In this document: positions 61,115 through 64,000 of the stretch, in pieces
Layout: the number at the start of each line of letters is the position of its first letter
Numbering within the stretch: the stretch's first letter is position 1
Assembly: GCF_004310345.1 (NCBI RefSeq)
Contig: NZ_SISK01000008.1
Coordinates: 1 to 64,000, forward strand
DNA length: 64,000 nucleotides
Source: Paracoccus subflavus
GTDB lineage: Bacteria; Pseudomonadota; Alphaproteobacteria; Rhodobacterales; Rhodobacteraceae
Reading direction: 5' to 3'
Notes under the pieces: model-generated
Told to the model about the DNA's origin: nothing
What the model saw: only the letters and a program-made list of their open reading frames with translations
Database searches by the model: none
Program-made: the position numbers and the translations under genes

Positions 61115-62044
61115 ATGTTCCTGCGTGTCGACAAGTTGCAAGTCGATCTTCCTGCTCCCAAGCGCCAAGATCCGAACGCCGCCGCGGCCCTGCAGGAACT
61201 GCTGGGCGGCAAGTATGGCGAGATGTCCACGCTGGGGAACTATATGTTCCAGAGCTTCAATTTCCGCAGCAAGAGCAAGCTGCGCCCCTTCTACAGCCTG
61301 GTTGCCGCCATCACGGCCGAGGAACTGGGCCATGTGGAACTGGTCAGCAACGGCGTGGCCATGCTGGCCAACGGTCCCGACAAGCCGGGCGGGGACGAGG
61401 GCGACGGCGGGGACATCTCCAAGGCGCCCTTCGAGGCGATGAAGGACATCCGTTCGGCGGCCTCGTTCTTCAGCCATGCGGGCGGGGCGGTTCCGGTCAA
61501 TTCGAATTCCATGTCGTGGAATGCGGATATGGTCACGACCACCGGCAACGTGGTGGTGGACCTTCTGCACAACTTCCATCTGGAATGCGGCGCGCGTCTG
61601 CACAAGCTGCGGGTCTATGAAAGCCTGACCGATCCCACCGGACGCGAGGTCTGCGGCTATCTGCTGGTGCGCGGGTCCGTCCACGCCCATGCCTATGCCC
61701 TGGCCTTGAAAAAGATCACCGGCGTCGATCTGGACAAGTTCCTGCCCACGCCGAACATTCCCCTGGGCAACATCCCCGAATGCCAGAAATACCTGGAGGA
61801 AGGCTCGCACCGCCGGCTTTATACCTTCAGCCCCAACGACTACGAGGAAATGCGCGGCATCTGGGGCGGCGGCGGCGAAACCGCCCTGCCCGACGATCCG
61901 CCCGGCGAACTCGAGGTGGTGGACGGCCTGCCCGCGGGCGGCAAGATCCACGACCTGACCGGCGTGCCCTCGGCCTTTACCCCGGACTATGCGCCCGAGG
62001 AAATGTTCGAGATCGCCACCAAGCTGTACAAGAAGTCGCGCTGA
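61115..62044 (+). CDS. Manganese catalase
   Basis: Decomposes hydrogen peroxide with a dinuclear Mn centre, cytosolic. The 309-residue four-helix-bundle protein has all five expected ligands: Glu36, Glu70 and His73 (AEELGHVE), Glu157 (FHLECGAR) and His190 (GSVHAHA), with spacing as in the Lactobacillus enzyme. ATG 61115 is behind CCGGAGAA. It heads a stress-type group with the SRPBCC and alcohol dehydrogenase genes, and its metal need fits the MntR/MntABCD system elsewhere in the window. Confidence 0.95.
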   Translation: MFLRVDKLQVDLPAPKRQDPNAAAALQELLGGKYGEMSTLGNYMFQSFNFRSKSKLRPFYSLVAAITAEELGHVELVSNGVAMLANGPDKPGGDEGDGGDISKAPFEAMKDIRSAASFFSHAGGAVPVNSNSMSWNADMVTTTGNVVVDLLHNFHLECGARLHKLRVYESLTDPTGREVCGYLLVRGSVHAHAYALALKKITGVDLDKFLPTPNIPLGNIPECQKYLEEGSHRRLYTFSPNDYEEMRGIWGGGGETALPDDPPGELEVVDGLPAGGKIHDLTGVPSAFTPDYAPEEMFEIATKLYKKSR

Positions 62045-62050
62045 ACCCAT

Positions 62051-62076
62051 GACGGCCGCCCCCCGCGGCGGCCGTC
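62051..62076. repeat. Intercistronic hairpin GACGGCCGCC/GGCGGCCGTC
   Basis: Ten-base perfect arms (62051-62060, 62067-62076) with a six-base loop between the catalase and SRPBCC genes. There is no T-run, so it probably stabilises or tunes the transcript rather than ends it. Confidence 0.5.
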
Positions 62077-62095
62077 CCTATCAAGGGAGGCCTCG

Positions 62096-62728
62096 ATGCC
62101 CCGCCGCCAGTCCGACCTGCCCGTTGTTGCCGCCGCGCTTGCCCTGACCGTGGGGGCGGGCCTTGTCGCGGGCGCGCTTCTGAAATCCGATTCCCGGCGA
62201 CCGCCCGACAGCGCGCCGGGCCGCACCGCACGCCGGTCCCGGTTCGGTGATTACCGGGTGGCCGGTCGCACCGTCACCATCAATGCCCCCCGGTCGGACA
62301 TCTACCGGATGTGGAAAGACCCCGATCGTCTGGCGCAGTTCATGAAGGACCTGACGGCCGTTCAGGTCAGCGGCGACCAGATCACCTGGGTGATCGATTC
62401 CCCCGCCGGCCGCCATGCCATCGAGACCCGTCTGGTCGAGGACCGCGAGAACGAGGCCCTGGCCTGGCGGTCGGTCGAGGGCGCCGAGATCGACATCGAG
62501 GCCAAGGTCCAGTTGCGCGATGCCCCCGCCGGACGCGGCACCGAGGTCGAGGCCCATGTCGCGTGGAAGCCGCAGTCGGGCATCGTCGGCCAATGGGCTG
62601 CGGCCCTGCGCGGCGCCGATCCCGGGATGCGCGGCCGACAGGAACTCAAGCGGCTCAAGATGCTGGTCGAAACCGGCGAAATCGCAACATCGGACAACCG
62701 GCCCGATCAAGACAGAAAGGCAGGCTGA
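62096..62728 (+). CDS. Membrane-anchored SRPBCC (polyketide cyclase/START-like) protein
   Basis: A 210-residue protein with one N-terminal membrane helix (about 8-28), a basic linker, and an SRPBCC fold from about residue 50: VTINAPRSDIYRMWKDPDRLAQFMKDL, then ITWVIDSPAGRHAIETRLVEDRENEALAWRSVEGAEIDIEAKVQL. The fold binds hydrophobic ligands; the function is unknown. GGGAGG precedes ATG 62096. Its stop overlaps the next gene by one base. Confidence 0.82.
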   Translation: MPRRQSDLPVVAAALALTVGAGLVAGALLKSDSRRPPDSAPGRTARRSRFGDYRVAGRTVTINAPRSDIYRMWKDPDRLAQFMKDLTAVQVSGDQITWVIDSPAGRHAIETRLVEDRENEALAWRSVEGAEIDIEAKVQLRDAPAGRGTEVEAHVAWKPQSGIVGQWAAALRGADPGMRGRQELKRLKMLVETGEIATSDNRPDQDRKAG

Positions 62729-63927
62729 TGCGCGCACTGACCTGGCATGGCAAACAGGACGTCCGCATGGAGACGGTTCCCGATCCCCAGATCGTCAACC
62801 CGCGCGACGCCATCATCGAGGTGACGGCCACGGCGATCTGCGGGTCGGACCTGCACCTGTATAACGCCGTGATCCCCGGACTTCTGCCCGGCGACATCCT
62901 GGGCCATGAATTCATGGGCCGCGTCGTCGAGGTGGGCCCGAAATCCACCTTGAAGAAGGGCGACCGGGTGGTCGTGCCCTTCACCATCTCGTGCGGAAGC
63001 TGCTTTTTCTGTTCGCAGCAGCTCTACTCGGCCTGCGACAACTCGAACCCGGTCGAAAAACAGGAAGCCTCGGAACTGCTCTACGGCCATCCCGTCAGCG
63101 GCCTCTTCGGCTTTTCGCACATGACCGGCGGCTATCCGGGCGGACAGGCCGAATACGTGCGGGTGCCCTTTTCCGACGTGGGCCCGATCGTGATCCCCGA
63201 CGGGGTGCCCGATGAACAGGTGCTGTTTTTGTCCGACATCCTGCCCACCGGCTGGATGGCCGCCGACAACTGCGACATCCGGGACGGCGACACTGTAGTG
63301 GTCTGGGGCTGCGGCCCGGTGGGGCTGTTCGCGATCCAGTCGGCCCTGCTGATGGGCGCGGGCCAGGTCATCGCCATCGACCATTACCCCGGCCGCCTGG
63401 ACCTGGCCCGCAAGCTGGGCGCCAAGGTCATCGACTTTCGCCAGACCCATGTCCTGGAGGCGTTGATGGAGATGACCGGCGGCATCGGGCCGGATGCCGT
63501 CATCGACGCGGTGGGCATGGAAAGCCACGGCTTTTCGCCCGACAACATGCTTGACACCGTCAAGCAGAAGGTCGGCATCGGCGCCGACCGCATCCATGCG
63601 CTGCGCATGGCGCTGATGGCCGTGCGCAAGGGAGGGCGGGTGTCGATCCCCGGCGTCTATGGCGGCATGGCCGACAAGTTTCCGATGGGCGCGCTGATGG
63701 AAAAGGGGCTTCAGGTGCGCACCGGCCAGACCCATGTGCAGAAATACACCCAGCAATTGTTGGACCGCATCCTGGAGGGTGAAATCGACACGACCTTCCT
63801 GATCTCGCACCGCCTGTCGCTCGAGGATGCCCCGACGGGATACAAGAACTTCTATGGCCAGCAGAACGACTGGACAAAGGTGGTTCTGAAGCCCGGCGCA
63901 GCCCGTCAAGAGGCCCGCGATGCCTGA
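62728..63927 (+). CDS. Zinc-dependent alcohol dehydrogenase (formaldehyde-dehydrogenase-like)
   Basis: A 399-residue medium-chain dehydrogenase of the FDH-like branch. Catalytic zinc Cys38, His60-Glu61; structural zinc Cys89, Cys92, Cys95, Cys103; NAD motif WGCGPVGLFAIQSALLMGA. The VEKQEASELLYGHPVSGLFGFSHMTGGYPGGQAEYVRVPFSDVGP insertion is typical of this group, often found in stress clusters. ATG 62728 overlaps the SRPBCC stop. The aldehyde or alcohol oxidised is not known. Confidence 0.87.
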   Translation: MRALTWHGKQDVRMETVPDPQIVNPRDAIIEVTATAICGSDLHLYNAVIPGLLPGDILGHEFMGRVVEVGPKSTLKKGDRVVVPFTISCGSCFFCSQQLYSACDNSNPVEKQEASELLYGHPVSGLFGFSHMTGGYPGGQAEYVRVPFSDVGPIVIPDGVPDEQVLFLSDILPTGWMAADNCDIRDGDTVVVWGCGPVGLFAIQSALLMGAGQVIAIDHYPGRLDLARKLGAKVIDFRQTHVLEALMEMTGGIGPDAVIDAVGMESHGFSPDNMLDTVKQKVGIGADRIHALRMALMAVRKGGRVSIPGVYGGMADKFPMGALMEKGLQVRTGQTHVQKYTQQLLDRILEGEIDTTFLISHRLSLEDAPTGYKNFYGQQNDWTKVVLKPGAARQEARDA

Positions 63928-64000
63928 CAAGGACGGCGTCAGGGACAATGACCCCGGACCGGTGGACCGTTCCGCCGGATCGGCCGGGGAATCCACGGAT
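63920..64000 (+). CDS. Start of a small hydrophilic protein (cut by the window edge)
   Basis: 27 codons are visible, beginning MPDKDGVRDNDPGPVDRS, rich in Asp, Gly and Ser. ATG 63920 lies inside the 3' end of the alcohol dehydrogenase gene (8-base overlap). Probably the next gene of the same transcript. The rest is outside the window. Confidence 0.5.
   Translation, partial: MPDKDGVRDNDPGPVDRSAGSAGESTD

Overview
The window is GC-rich alphaproteobacterial DNA, most likely from Rhodobacteraceae and Paracoccus-like. This rests on gene content (three TRAP transporters, nasTS, an MntR-controlled mntABCD set, a thiOSGEF operon, mixed catabolic operons), dense ATGA-type overlaps and strong GC bias. 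No rRNA, tRNA, CRISPR array, phage gene or intact insertion sequence was seen.

Region 1 (1-13.9 kb) is catabolic. It opens with the 5' part of acetyl-CoA synthetase. Next comes a minus-strand unit of 4-hydroxybenzoate hydroxylase (pobA) followed by TRAP genes P-Q-M. A divergent cluster follows. Its minus arm carries a two-gene split transketolase, an SDR dehydrogenase and a TIM-barrel isomerase/epimerase. Its plus arm carries a second TRAP transporter, a 3-hydroxyisobutyrate-dehydrogenase-like enzyme and a LysR regulator. The divergent region holds an inverted repeat at 9008-9022. The substrate is unknown, probably a sugar or sugar acid.

Region 2 (13.9-40.6 kb) is mixed. It holds a patatin phospholipase beside a decayed fasciclin fragment, an FAD-binding protein, a DUF1810 protein, the conserved ybbP-ybbA/tesA block and a ceramidase-like membrane protein. 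Manganese regulation and uptake follow (mntR, mntABCD, with two matching operator-like sites), then a ferric-iron ABC transporter and two glycosyltransferases, one a two-domain fusion. Last come a bile-acid-symporter-like protein, an asparaginase, nasT-nasS without a nas operon, a YdeP-type molybdopterin oxidoreductase and a WGR protein.

Region 3 (40.8-47.5 kb) is a thiamine operon under a TPP riboswitch: thiD-thiO-thiS-thiG-thiE-thiF, then an HMP-precursor uptake and salvage set (thiY, tenA, thiX). The ATPase gene thiZ is absent.

Region 4 (47.5-57.6 kb) has the gene content of the itaconate-degradation locus known from Pseudomonas aeruginosa: ccl, ich, ict, an acyl-CoA dehydrogenase, a VOC protein, an MmgE/PrpD protein, a LysR regulator and a TRAP transporter. 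The two minus-strand units starting at the acyl-CoA dehydrogenase and at the TRAP binding protein share an almost identical 22-bp site. A LysR-type inverted repeat lies between prpD and lysR.

Region 5 (57.9-64 kb) holds a zinc alcohol dehydrogenase, an SDR and an orphan livF beside a 28-codon livG remnant. A gene-free segment with a large hairpin follows. The window ends with a manganese-catalase stress cluster (Mn catalase, SRPBCC protein, zinc alcohol dehydrogenase) and the start of a small hydrophilic protein.
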